Shown here: one piece after another, positions 1-4,794 of the stretch
How the letters are laid out: each line of letters opens with the position of its first letter
How positions within the stretch are numbered: the stretch's first letter is position 1
From: Acetobacteraceae bacterium
GTDB lineage: Bacteria; Pseudomonadota; Alphaproteobacteria; Acetobacterales; Acetobacteraceae
Assembly (NCBI GenBank): GCA_019237355.1
Contig: JAFAHH010000454.1
Coordinates: 1-5,111, forward strand
DNA length: 5,111 bases
Direction of reading: 5' to 3'
Notes under the pieces: model-generated
What the model saw: only the letters and a program-made list of their open reading frames with translations
What the model was told of the DNA's origin: nothing
Databases searched by the model: none
Program-made: the position numbers and the translations under genes

Positions 1-1160
1 TGGTGGTTGAGCTGAATATCTTGCAAGAAACTCTGCGTCAGCACCGCCCGCAAGCTTGTCTCCGGGCTGGTCGCGAGGTATGCGCCCGTCACAAAGCTCA
101 ACTGGTCACCGGGAGTGATGCCGTTCTCGACAAACCCTTTCGTATACGCGGCGCTGCCTACGAACACGAGCGGATCCTGCCGCTTGGTTGCCGTCAACGA
201 GAATGTCAGCTTATTCTGGTGCGACGGCAGGCGCACGTCATTGTCGGCCGCCACGCCAGTAGGAATGTTGTAATTAATTCGGCCGATTAGGTCTGGGATC
301 CAGCCCTTTTCGTGCAGGATTGTTTTCGCAAGCCCGACCGTGAGGTCGCCAAAGCCATTGCCCCAATGGTCCGAGATTTGCTGGGGCGGAGTTACAAATG
401 CATTGCGCACCTGCTGCTCGACAACGTAGTAGGGCATCCCGAGCTCGAACTGCATCTCCCAGGGTAGCCCAACCCGGACAGCCAATGCCGGGCTGAACTC
501 ATTCCTCGCTGTATCGAAGAGCACCTGTTGGAAGCCCTCCCGGCGCGTATAACCAAAAGCCGGCTCAACATCCACTGAACCGTAGGGGACCAGCAAGGCG
601 CCCGTCGCAACCAGGGTTCGCTCGAGTGCGCGCTCTGCGGCTTCCTCACTCACCTCAAACTGGCCGGGCGCTAATTTGCTCCCTGACGCTGGGTTTGTCG
701 GCTTTTCCGGCTGCGGGGTCCCTTGCGCACCCTGCTGGGCGACCTGCGCAGTAGTGGCTGGTTGGGCGGGGGGTATCGCCGGGGCAGGCGCGGCGGGCTC
801 GCTCGCAGCGGGGTGGGTCGTGACCGCCACAGACTGAGGAGTGGCAGATCGCGGTTGTGCGGCGACCTGGACCCGTTTCGTTGCTGCGGCCGCTGACCCG
901 CCCCCGACCTGGCGCTCCAAGTTTTCAACCCTCTTGACGAGATTGCGAATGAGCGCGTCGCGGGCTTCGATTTCCTTTTGAAGCTCGGCGACGCTTGGGT
1001 CGGCAGCGCGAGCGTGCGGCATAGCAAGGAAACTTACGGCTCCAAAGATCGGGAAGGCGAGTGCCGCGATATTTCTGGCTGACGCCCGCCATCTTGTCCT
1101 GGCTCGGCGTTTCCCCTCGCCCCGGGCGTGGCGCGTCGGGCGGTGGTGCTGATCGAGCAT
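1..1160 (-). CDS. FapF-like outer-membrane pore (3' end beyond the window)
   Basis: Probable trimeric outer-membrane export channel. The frame is open from the ATG at 1160 to the left edge (386 residues seen, no stop). Visible order: basic N-region (1-29), hydrophobic segment and A-R-A|A signal cleavage near residue 52, a heptad-patterned helix (about 56-85, with V57, L60, I64, L74, V78, L81, V85), a Pro/Ala/Gln-rich linker (about 95-165), then alternating amphipathic stretches typical of beta-barrel strands from about 180 (e.g. GLPWEMQFELGMPYY, NKLTFSLTATK). Pseudomonas FapF has the same order: signal, coiled coil, linker, barrel. The start lies 4 nt after the stop of the upstream peptidase gene and has no clear Shine-Dalgarno, which suggests translational coupling. 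The next in-frame Met (47) would destroy the signal peptide. An alternative is another 'transporter'-annotated barrel family; the fap-type neighbourhood favours FapF-like. I give no symbol because homology was not tested. Confidence 0.75.
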   Translation of the reverse strand, partial: MLDQHHRPTRHARGEGKRRARTRWRASARNIAALAFPIFGAVSFLAMPHARAADPSVAELQKEIEARDALIRNLVKRVENLERQVGGGSAAAATKRVQVAAQPRSATPQSVAVTTHPAASEPAAPAPAIPPAQPATTAQVAQQGAQGTPQPEKPTNPASGSKLAPGQFEVSEEAAERALERTLVATGALLVPYGSVDVEPAFGYTRREGFQQVLFDTARNEFSPALAVRVGLPWEMQFELGMPYYVVEQQVRNAFVTPPQQISDHWGNGFGDLTVGLAKTILHEKGWIPDLIGRINYNIPTGVAADNDVRLPSHQNKLTFSLTATKRQDPLVFVGSAAYTKGFVENGITPGDQLSFVTGAYLATSPETSLRAVLTQSFLQDIQLNH

Positions 1161-1164
1161 CGGG

Positions 1165-1791
1165 CTAGCGGAGCATGACGAAATCGGACGGCTTCGGCGC
1201 CAGCCGATTGGGCGGCTCACTTCCATCGGCACGGGCGACGACGAAGCCGACCCGGCCGACGGTCTCGCCGTAGTCCACCCACATATCCATGAACTTATCG
1301 ATCGTCATTGTCCGGTTGCCCCAGGCCGGGTCGGCGAGCAGCACCCGCCCGGCGAGTATTCCCCGAAAAACTACAAAATGGTTGTAGCCGAGGGCGCTAA
1401 TTGGAACCATAACGGGTGCATGCGCGATTAACTCGGGCAGGTCAAGTTTACCGAGACCGAGACCTAGGTACCCGCGAGCGTCCACATAGGTCTTCAAATC
1501 TAGTAATGAGAATCCATGCCTAGTTTTGATCAACTGAGGATGGTAGAGGTACTCAGGGCGACTCATCAGCCTACGGGCGATATCCTTCTCTGAGACCGGG
1601 TCGCCGTGCTGATACCGCAGCAGGATCTCGAGGGCCGCGGTGCCGCAACTGAGGTCCCACGCTTGTATCGCGACATTGTTGTGCCTGATTTCGAGCAGCG
1701 ACCTCACCGGCGCATGCTCCTCGCCAAGGGTGCGGCCCGACGTAAGGGCGCCGGCTACTGCGGCGAGAATGAGCACTTTTAGGATTTTCAT
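1165..1791 (-). CDS. Exported C39-like cysteine peptidase, copy 1 (FapD-like)
   Basis: 208 residues. Probable periplasmic peptidase that removes leaders of the double-glycine type. The N-terminus (MKILKVLILAAVAGALTSG) is a signal peptide, with cleavage at about 19-24. The C39 signature is intact: Q43 six residues before C49 in IQAWDLSCG (oxyanion Gln and nucleophile), H138 in GYNHFVVFRG, and D154 in ADPAWGNRTM as the third catalytic residue. No ATP-binding or transmembrane exporter domain follows, so this is a stand-alone peptidase like FapD and not a bacteriocin ABC exporter. It is about 69% identical by hand count to the next gene upstream over 182 residues. Its stop sits 4 nt before the FapF-like start, so the two are very likely co-transcribed. 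A weak GGAG lies 11 nt before the ATG. Function is inferred from family and context; the substrate is not proven. Confidence 0.85.
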   Translation of the reverse strand: MKILKVLILAAVAGALTSGRTLGEEHAPVRSLLEIRHNNVAIQAWDLSCGTAALEILLRYQHGDPVSEKDIARRLMSRPEYLYHPQLIKTRHGFSLLDLKTYVDARGYLGLGLGKLDLPELIAHAPVMVPISALGYNHFVVFRGILAGRVLLADPAWGNRTMTIDKFMDMWVDYGETVGRVGFVVARADGSEPPNRLAPKPSDFVMLR

Positions 1792-2007
1792 GATTCAATG
1801 AGCTCCGGGCGAACCTTGAGCTACATTGTTCAACACCGAGTAAACGCAGCCGGGGCTTGCGGCGAGTTCCGGCCAGCCGCAAGCCGTGGGGGCCAGAGTA
1901 CGGCTGCGGGTGATCCTCGCCGGCCAACGCAAGCGTCATGGGTCATATTATTCTTTTCGTAATTTCGGGCTTTTGTTCAGTCGGTTTCCGTCTGCTCGAC
2001 TGCCGGC
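1792..2007 (-). other. Intergenic gap between the two peptidase genes
   Basis: 216 nt without a convincing gene. It is unusually long for neighbours in a tight cluster. It holds a perfect 10-bp inverted repeat (listed separately) and an AT-rich patch near 1945-1965 in which the minus strand reads TAATAT, a possible -10 box; I see no matching -35 element. The open frames crossing it on either strand lack a ribosome site and recognisable composition. Confidence 0.5.
1854..1885 (-). repeat. Intergenic hairpin between the peptidase genes
   Basis: Perfect inverted repeat GGCTTGCGGC / GCCGCAAGCC with a 12-nt spacer, located 63 nt upstream of the copy-1 peptidase start. No T-run follows on either strand, so it is not a standard intrinsic terminator. 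It could be a transcript-stabilising or processing hairpin, or a dispersed palindromic repeat. Confidence 0.5.
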
Positions 2008-2631
2008 CTATTGAACTGCGACGAAGTCGGACGGCTTTGGGACCAGCTTGTTTAGGGCGCGACGCCCGTCAGTACGCTCAACGACGAAGCCGATTCTGCC
2101 GACCGGCTCACCGTAATCGAGCCACATATGTTGAAACTTCTGTATCGTCATGGTGCGGTTTCCCCAGGCGGGGTCGGCTAGCATGACACGATTCTTGTAA
2201 ACGCCCCGGAATATGACGAAGTGATTATAACCCAGCGCATTCACGGGCACCATGACGGGAGCGCGCTCGATCAGATCATCCAGTTCCAGCTTTCCGAGGC
2301 CAATGCCTTTGTAGCCGCGGGTTTCGACATAACGCTTGAGGTCAAGCAGAGAGAATCCTTCGCGGATTCTGACGAGCTCAGGATGATCGAGATATTCTTT
2401 GCGCCGCATGAGCCCCCGCGCGATTTCCCGTTCCGAGACAGCATCGCCCCATTGGTAGCGCAATAAAGTGTCGAGTGCGGCCGAGCCGCAGCTCAAATCC
2501 CATTTCTGAATGACGACGTTCTCGCGGCGGATTTCGAGGAGCGACCGGACAGGCGGCTGAGCTTCCTGGGCGGCGAGCGGCGCTGAGATCAATAAAGGCC
2601 CAAGAATTGTGGCCAGCGACAAACGTTTCAT
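2008..2631 (-). CDS. Exported C39-like cysteine peptidase, copy 2 (FapD-like)
   Basis: 207 residues, paralogue of the downstream peptidase gene. The signal peptide is MKRLSLATILGPLLISAPLAA, with cleavage near 20-21. The active-site set is complete: Q42 and C48 in IQKWDLSCG, H137 in GYNHFVIFRG, D153 in ADPAWGNRTM. The whole fold-bearing part aligns without gaps to copy 1 (about 126 of 182 identical). The most different stretches are the signal peptide, residues 141-150 just after the catalytic His, and the tail near 188-196; these may set substrate preference. There is no ABC or membrane domain. It is the first gene after the terminator that closes the small-gene group, and only a weak GGA lies about 9-12 nt before the ATG. 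I see no good promoter in the 73 nt between terminator and start, so expression may depend on read-through. Confidence 0.85.
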   Translation of the reverse strand: MKRLSLATILGPLLISAPLAAQEAQPPVRSLLEIRRENVVIQKWDLSCGSAALDTLLRYQWGDAVSEREIARGLMRRKEYLDHPELVRIREGFSLLDLKRYVETRGYKGIGLGKLELDDLIERAPVMVPVNALGYNHFVIFRGVYKNRVMLADPAWGNRTMTIQKFQHMWLDYGEPVGRIGFVVERTDGRRALNKLVPKPSDFVAVQ

Positions 2632-2704
2632 TCCGTCTCGTCCAATTGCCTTGGATCTGGTGTTACCGGCTAAACCATCGCGTGCTCAGAAACCCAGCAT
2701 CGGC

Positions 2705-2743
2705 AAAAAAAGAGCGCCCGTAGCGGCCTACCACCACGGGCGC
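2705..2743 (-). terminator. Intrinsic terminator after the small-gene group
   Basis: On the minus strand the stem GCGCCCGT / ACGGGCGC (2743-2736 with 2721-2714, 14-nt loop) is followed directly by TCTTTTTTT (2713-2705). This is a classical rho-independent terminator in the direction of the cargo genes. It lies about 95 nt after the stop of gene A and 73 nt before the peptidase gene, splitting the cluster into a cargo unit and a machinery unit. Confidence 0.85.
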
Positions 2744-2799
2744 GACATCAGTTGGTAACTTCCGCCCTTCGCGCCCGAGAACTCTACTCAACAGTTTTA

Positions 2800-2814
2800 C
2801 TGAGCATTGCTCAG
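2800..2814. repeat. Short perfect palindrome downstream of gene A
   Basis: Seven-base arms CTGAGCA / TGCTCAG around one central base, 25 nt past the stop of gene A. It could be a protein-binding site or a small extra hairpin (5-bp stem, 5-nt loop) in the 3' untranslated region. It is short enough to be chance. Confidence 0.25.
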
Positions 2815-2838
2815 ACACCTATGGGCGGTGTTATGAGC

Positions 2839-3114
2839 TTATTGCCCCATCTGTGAATAGACCTGGATCGGGTGGCTTGTGGGGTTGAACAAGTGCGAGC
2901 TCGTGATGCTGAGGTAGCACGTGGAGCAGTTATATTGCCCGGGCTCATAAGCGAGCACCAGCGTGGCGCTCACGTTGCTGACATCGAGCTCGGCGAAGTC
3001 GAACCCAGCGGTTACCTTATCCATTTGGGTGTCGTTCAGCGCCACCGGCTGGCCCGCAAGCGCGACGCCGGCCAGGAACGGTAGAGCCGCTACGCCGGCA
3101 AGCAACTTCTTCAT
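2839..3114 (-). CDS. Small exported cargo protein A with double-glycine-like leader
   Basis: 91 residues; family not recognised. Signal peptide 1-20 (MKKLLAGVAALPFLAGVALA|G), then the conserved leader segment LNDTQMDKVTAG (26-37) with L, M and V at -12, -7 and -4 and A-G at -2/-1, then a 54-residue mature part (38-91). The mature part has a hydrophobic, beta-prone first half and a C63-S-T-C66 pair, the only cysteines in the mature parts of the four cargo proteins; Ser, Thr, Tyr and His are frequent towards the end. Start choice: AGGAGG six bases before this ATG. An upstream in-frame ATG at 3201 would add 29 Arg-rich residues in front of the signal peptide and is rejected. It is the last gene of the cargo group, 99 nt after gene B, and is followed by the terminator. 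Likely cleaved by a C39 peptidase after G37 (inference). Confidence 0.85.
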   Translation of the reverse strand: MKKLLAGVAALPFLAGVALAGQPVALNDTQMDKVTAGFDFAELDVSNVSATLVLAYEPGQYNCSTCYLSITSSHLFNPTSHPIQVYSQMGQ

Positions 3115-3120
3115 TTTGTT

Positions 3121-3126
3121 CCTCCT
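3121..3126 (-). promoter_or_regulatory. Ribosome binding site of gene A
   Basis: AGGAGG on the minus strand, six bases before the ATG at 3114. It fixes the start of gene A at the signal peptide and not at the upstream ATG (3201). Confidence 0.85.
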
Positions 3127-3136
3127 GCAATTTCCT

Positions 3137-3157
3137 CGCCCGGAACCATTCCGGGCG
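3137..3157 (-). repeat. Leader hairpin upstream of gene A
   Basis: Perfect 9-bp stem CGCCCGGAA / TTCCGGGCG around a TGG loop (minus strand), ending 22 nt before the start of gene A. A closely similar hairpin with the same TGG loop stands at the same place before gene C. Confidence 0.7.
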
Positions 3158-3213
3158 ACTCGCACAAACCGCCGCGGGCGCCCGAAAGCCTGGACGCCCA
3201 CCGGCGCAGATCA

Positions 3214-3522
3214 TCACGGCAGCTGGGCAGCCGAGTCGGAATGGGCCAGCGTAGCTGCGTTAAAGAGCAAGGACGCGGCGACGGCCTGGCTGAAGGACTG
3301 ACCAATGGCAAACCGGTTAATCGTGTCCGCGAGGGTGTTGGTCGCAGTGAGTGTCACGGCATCAACATCACCGAGCGAGAGTGCCGCAGCATTGGCAACA
3401 CCGGCGGCGCCGGCGGTCACGCGGTCCATTTGGCCGTCCGTCAGCGGCTGCGCCGCGTTGGCTGCGCTGGCAAGCGCGAACAGCGACGCGCCTGCGAGCA
3501 GAGAGCAGAACTTGATCTTCAT
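3214..3522 (-). CDS. Small exported cargo protein B with double-glycine-like leader
   Basis: 102 residues; family not recognised. Signal peptide 1-23/24 (hydrophobic LLAGASLFALASA, cleavage near A-N-A|A), leader segment LTDGQMDRVTAG (27-38), mature part 39-102. The mature part is rich in Ala, Ser, Thr and Leu, has no cysteine and few charges, and reads as alternating short helix- or strand-prone runs (e.g. DAVTLTATNTLADTINRFAIG). Start choice: AGGGA seven bases before the ATG at 3522. The frame reaches back to an ATG at 3573, which would put 17 polar residues before the signal peptide. It lies 71 nt after gene C and 99 nt before gene A, in the same direction. A cargo role follows from the shared leader and neighbourhood, not from a known family. 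Confidence 0.82.
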   Translation of the reverse strand: MKIKFCSLLAGASLFALASAANAAQPLTDGQMDRVTAGAAGVANAAALSLGDVDAVTLTATNTLADTINRFAIGQSFSQAVAASLLFNAATLAHSDSAAQLP

Positions 3523-3529
3523 TGGGGTG

Positions 3530-3534
3530 TCCCT
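3530..3534 (-). promoter_or_regulatory. Ribosome binding site of gene B
   Basis: AGGGA on the minus strand, seven bases before the ATG at 3522. It supports the shorter start that exposes the signal peptide. Confidence 0.6.
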
Positions 3535-3593
3535 AGAGGCTCCAAACTGTTGCGAAGTAGCGAAACGATCCATTCCGGCGCACGAGCTTCCGG

Positions 3594-3911
3594 TTAGTTC
3601 CCGGAGATCGGCAGGGAAACGTGCGGAATGGTATTGGTGGCGGTTGAGGCCGATTGCGAAGCAGCAAGCGACTTGTACAGGCTCAACGTCGTCTCACCGA
3701 GAGTGGCCGTGTAGCCGGTATAAGCCACCTGCGAGAGCGTTGCTGTCTGCGACGCAACGATCTGCCCCAACGACTCGGCGTCGGCGAGCGAGAGCGAGGT
3801 GAACCCAGCGGTCACCTTGTCCATTTGCGCATCGTTCAACGGCTGGGCCGCCGAGGCGACGCCGGCCAGAAACGGCAGAGCCGCCAGGCCGAGAAGCCAC
3901 TTCATTTTCAT
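3594..3911 (-). CDS. Small exported cargo protein C with double-glycine-like leader
   Basis: 105 residues; family not recognised. Signal peptide 1-21 (core LLGLAALPFLAGVASA), nearly the same as that of protein A, then leader segment LNDAQMDKVTAG (25-36) and a 69-residue mature part (37-105). The mature part is rich in Ser, Thr, Ala and Leu, has no cysteine, and is only weakly charged; it ends in a Pro-containing tail (TIPHVSLPISGN). The start has AAGGAGG five bases before the ATG, the strongest ribosome site in the window; a second Met at codon 3 is less well spaced. Protein A and protein C share the leader but not the mature part, as expected for a family in which a common processing signal carries diversified cargo. 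Role inferred from that pattern. Confidence 0.85.
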   Translation of the reverse strand: MKMKWLLGLAALPFLAGVASAAQPLNDAQMDKVTAGFTSLSLADAESLGQIVASQTATLSQVAYTGYTATLGETTLSLYKSLAASQSASTATNTIPHVSLPISGN

Positions 3912-3916
3912 CTAGT

Positions 3917-3922
3917 CCTCCT
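3917..3922 (-). promoter_or_regulatory. Ribosome binding site of gene C
   Basis: AGGAGG on the minus strand, five bases before the ATG at 3911. A near-perfect site suggests high translation of this cargo gene. Confidence 0.85.
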
Positions 3923-3938
3923 TGTTGTGGCCATCTGA

Positions 3939-3955
3939 CCCGGGACCATCCCGGG
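3939..3955 (-). repeat. Leader hairpin upstream of gene C
   Basis: Perfect 7-bp stem CCCGGGA / TCCCGGG around a TGG loop (minus strand), ending 27 nt before the start of gene C. It matches the hairpin before gene A in loop, position and most of the stem. Confidence 0.7.
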
Positions 3956-3965
3956 CCGCTTTAGC

Positions 3966-4002
3966 AACCTAGGAGAAGTTTCTTATAGAACCACCCTAGG
4001 TT
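3966..4002 (-). repeat. Inverted repeat at the end of gene D
   Basis: Perfect 8-bp arms AACCTAGG / CCTAGGTT with a 21-nt spacer; one arm overlaps the stop codon of gene D. The spacer holds a smaller imperfect pairing (TTCT...AGAA). There is no T-run after it on the minus strand, so it is more likely an mRNA stability or processing hairpin between genes D and C than a terminator. Confidence 0.5.
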
Positions 4003-4465
4003 ACAACCCTAATGCGAACGCCCCGTAGGCGGACGTAAATCCGACCTGAATGGTCACGCCGAGTGCGCTCAGTGCTTGATTGTTCGAGATGTTGACCTTG
4101 AAATTCCCGTCAGCAGAGCCGCCGGTCGTTACCGAGGTACCTGATGTCGCAGGCTGCCCTGTGTTGGCGGCGAGATTGGTGCCGAAGCTCGTCGCCGCGC
4201 CGACGGCGAGACCACCGCTCGAACTCAGGGTAGGATTGGGGCCCCGGTTAACCCCGACCACCGCGTTGGTGTTGGTAATTCCAATCGTAAGCACTCCCGT
4301 GGCCGCGGAATTGGCATCGGCGGCGACTGCCGTTCCAGCCGTTACCCGGTCGAGTTGATCAGGCGTCAGCTCCACCGCCCTGCCGCTCCTGGCCAGCGCT
4401 GGCCCCGCGCCTGCGAGACCAAATGTAACTATCGAAGCCAAAATTAGCTTGCGATGTATGAACAC
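4001..4465 (-). CDS. Exported low-complexity cargo protein D with double-glycine-like leader (GTG start)
   Basis: 154 residues; family not recognised. Signal peptide about 1-25 (RKLILASIVTFGLAGAGPALA|R), leader segment LTPDQLDRVTAG (33-44), mature part 45-154. The mature 110 residues are dominated by Ala (19), Gly (17), Thr (15), Asn (11) and Ser (11), with only about four charged residues and no cysteine; the C-terminal 35 residues are hydrophobic and beta-prone (VTIQVGFTSAYGAFALGL). This composition resembles secreted amyloid or adhesive fibre subunits, though I see no clear repeat. Start choice: AAAGGAG lies five bases before the in-frame GTG at 4465; the longer ATG at 4537 would add 24 polar residues before the signal peptide. 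It is the first gene of the cargo group, with 89 nt to gene C. The leader is the most divergent of the four (Leu at -7, longer spacer after the signal). Confidence 0.8.
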   Translation of the reverse strand: MFIHRKLILASIVTFGLAGAGPALARSGRAVELTPDQLDRVTAGTAVAADANSAATGVLTIGITNTNAVVGVNRGPNPTLSSSGGLAVGAATSFGTNLAANTGQPATSGTSVTTGGSADGNFKVNISNNQALSALGVTIQVGFTSAYGAFALGL

Positions 4466-4470
4466 GACCG

Positions 4471-4477
4471 CTCCTTT
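4471..4477 (-). promoter_or_regulatory. Ribosome binding site deciding the GTG start of gene D
   Basis: AAAGGAG on the minus strand, five bases before GTG at 4465. No ATG in the right frame is comparably placed, so GTG initiation is the best reading. Confidence 0.75.
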
Positions 4478-4531
4478 CCTGCGCGCAGCCTTGCGGGAAT
4501 CCGTCTCTTGCTGATTCCAACCAGAACTGGA

Positions 4532-4574
4532 TCTCACTGACCCGTTGCGAAGAGATAAAGACTAAAAAGTGAGA
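4532..4574. repeat. Inverted repeat upstream of gene D
   Basis: Seven-base arms TCTCACT / AGTGAGA separated by 29 nt, overlapping the AT-rich stretch that may hold the promoter of gene D. It could be a pair of regulator half-sites; short arms mean chance is not excluded. Confidence 0.25.
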
Positions 4575-4582
4575 CAAAACAA
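4554..4582 (-). promoter_or_regulatory. Weak promoter candidate for the cargo genes
   Basis: On the minus strand TTGTTT (4582-4577), 17 nt, then TTTATC (4559-4554). Only about half of each box matches the sigma-70 consensus. It is proposed because it is the most AT-rich stretch upstream of gene D and gives a leader of about 80 nt. The true promoter may be elsewhere. Confidence 0.2.
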
Positions 4583-4687
4583 TGCTGCAAAAGGCTTACT
4601 CCAGCGGGCGGCGGTCAGCGCCGTTTTGTGCTAGCGCGTAATCCTTTCGATTTCAGATTCGAAGGCTAGTACAGCCAAAGAAGTACG

Positions 4688-4794
4688 CTAGGGCGGTTTC
4701 CACCCCGGCGGAACCGCTCTAGATGTTGTTTATCGAGCAGATTCACGCGATGGGATCACCTGCGGCGATCCCACTTGATCGCGATCTGCTCTAG
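4688..4794. repeat. CTAG-bounded palindromic mosaic element
   Basis: Two adjacent palindromes. The first (4688-4722) pairs CTAGGGCGGTTTCC with GGAACCGCTCTAG, with one mismatch and one bulge. The second (4735-4791) pairs GAGCAGAT with ATCTGCTC outside and TGGGATC with GATCCCA inside, with CGCGAT segments between. CTAG stands at both outer ends and between the modules. From memory this layout resembles the short non-coding mosaic repeats dispersed through Bradyrhizobium-like and other rhizobial genomes; I cannot check copy number here. Confidence 0.6.

Noticed and set aside
392..1027. Minus-strand open frames inside the FapF-like gene
   Set aside because: They are out-of-frame shadows, rich in Arg, Ser and Pro, within a continuous frame that has signal peptide, coiled coil and barrel strands.
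1165..2631. C39 peptidases as parts of a bacteriocin ABC exporter
   Set aside because: Both are about 208 residues with a signal peptide and no transmembrane or ATP-binding domain; no ABC gene is in the window.
2800..2814. Palindrome as a second terminator of gene A
   Set aside because: The stem is short, and no T-run follows on the minus strand; the strong terminator lies further on at 2743-2705.
3115..3201. Upstream ATG at 3201 as the start of gene A
   Set aside because: It would place 29 Arg-rich residues before a clear signal peptide, has no ribosome site, and reads through the hairpin; AGGAGG marks the ATG at 3114.
2963..3802. Long plus-strand open frames opposite cargo genes A, B and C
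   Set aside because: They are antisense to genes with signal peptides, ribosome sites and a shared motif, and have no ribosome site or recognisable protein features of their own.
4466..4537. Upstream ATG at 4537 as the start of gene D
   Set aside because: The added residues are polar and basic and bury the signal peptide; the ribosome site points to GTG at 4465.
4644..4665. tRNA anticodon-arm-like hairpin
   Set aside because: The loop is eight bases and there is no acceptor, D or T arm around it; it is only a short stem-loop.
4688..4794. CRISPR repeat or small RNA gene
   Set aside because: There are two different palindromes and no repeat-spacer periodicity; no promoter or terminator frames a small RNA. 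A dispersed mosaic repeat explains it better.
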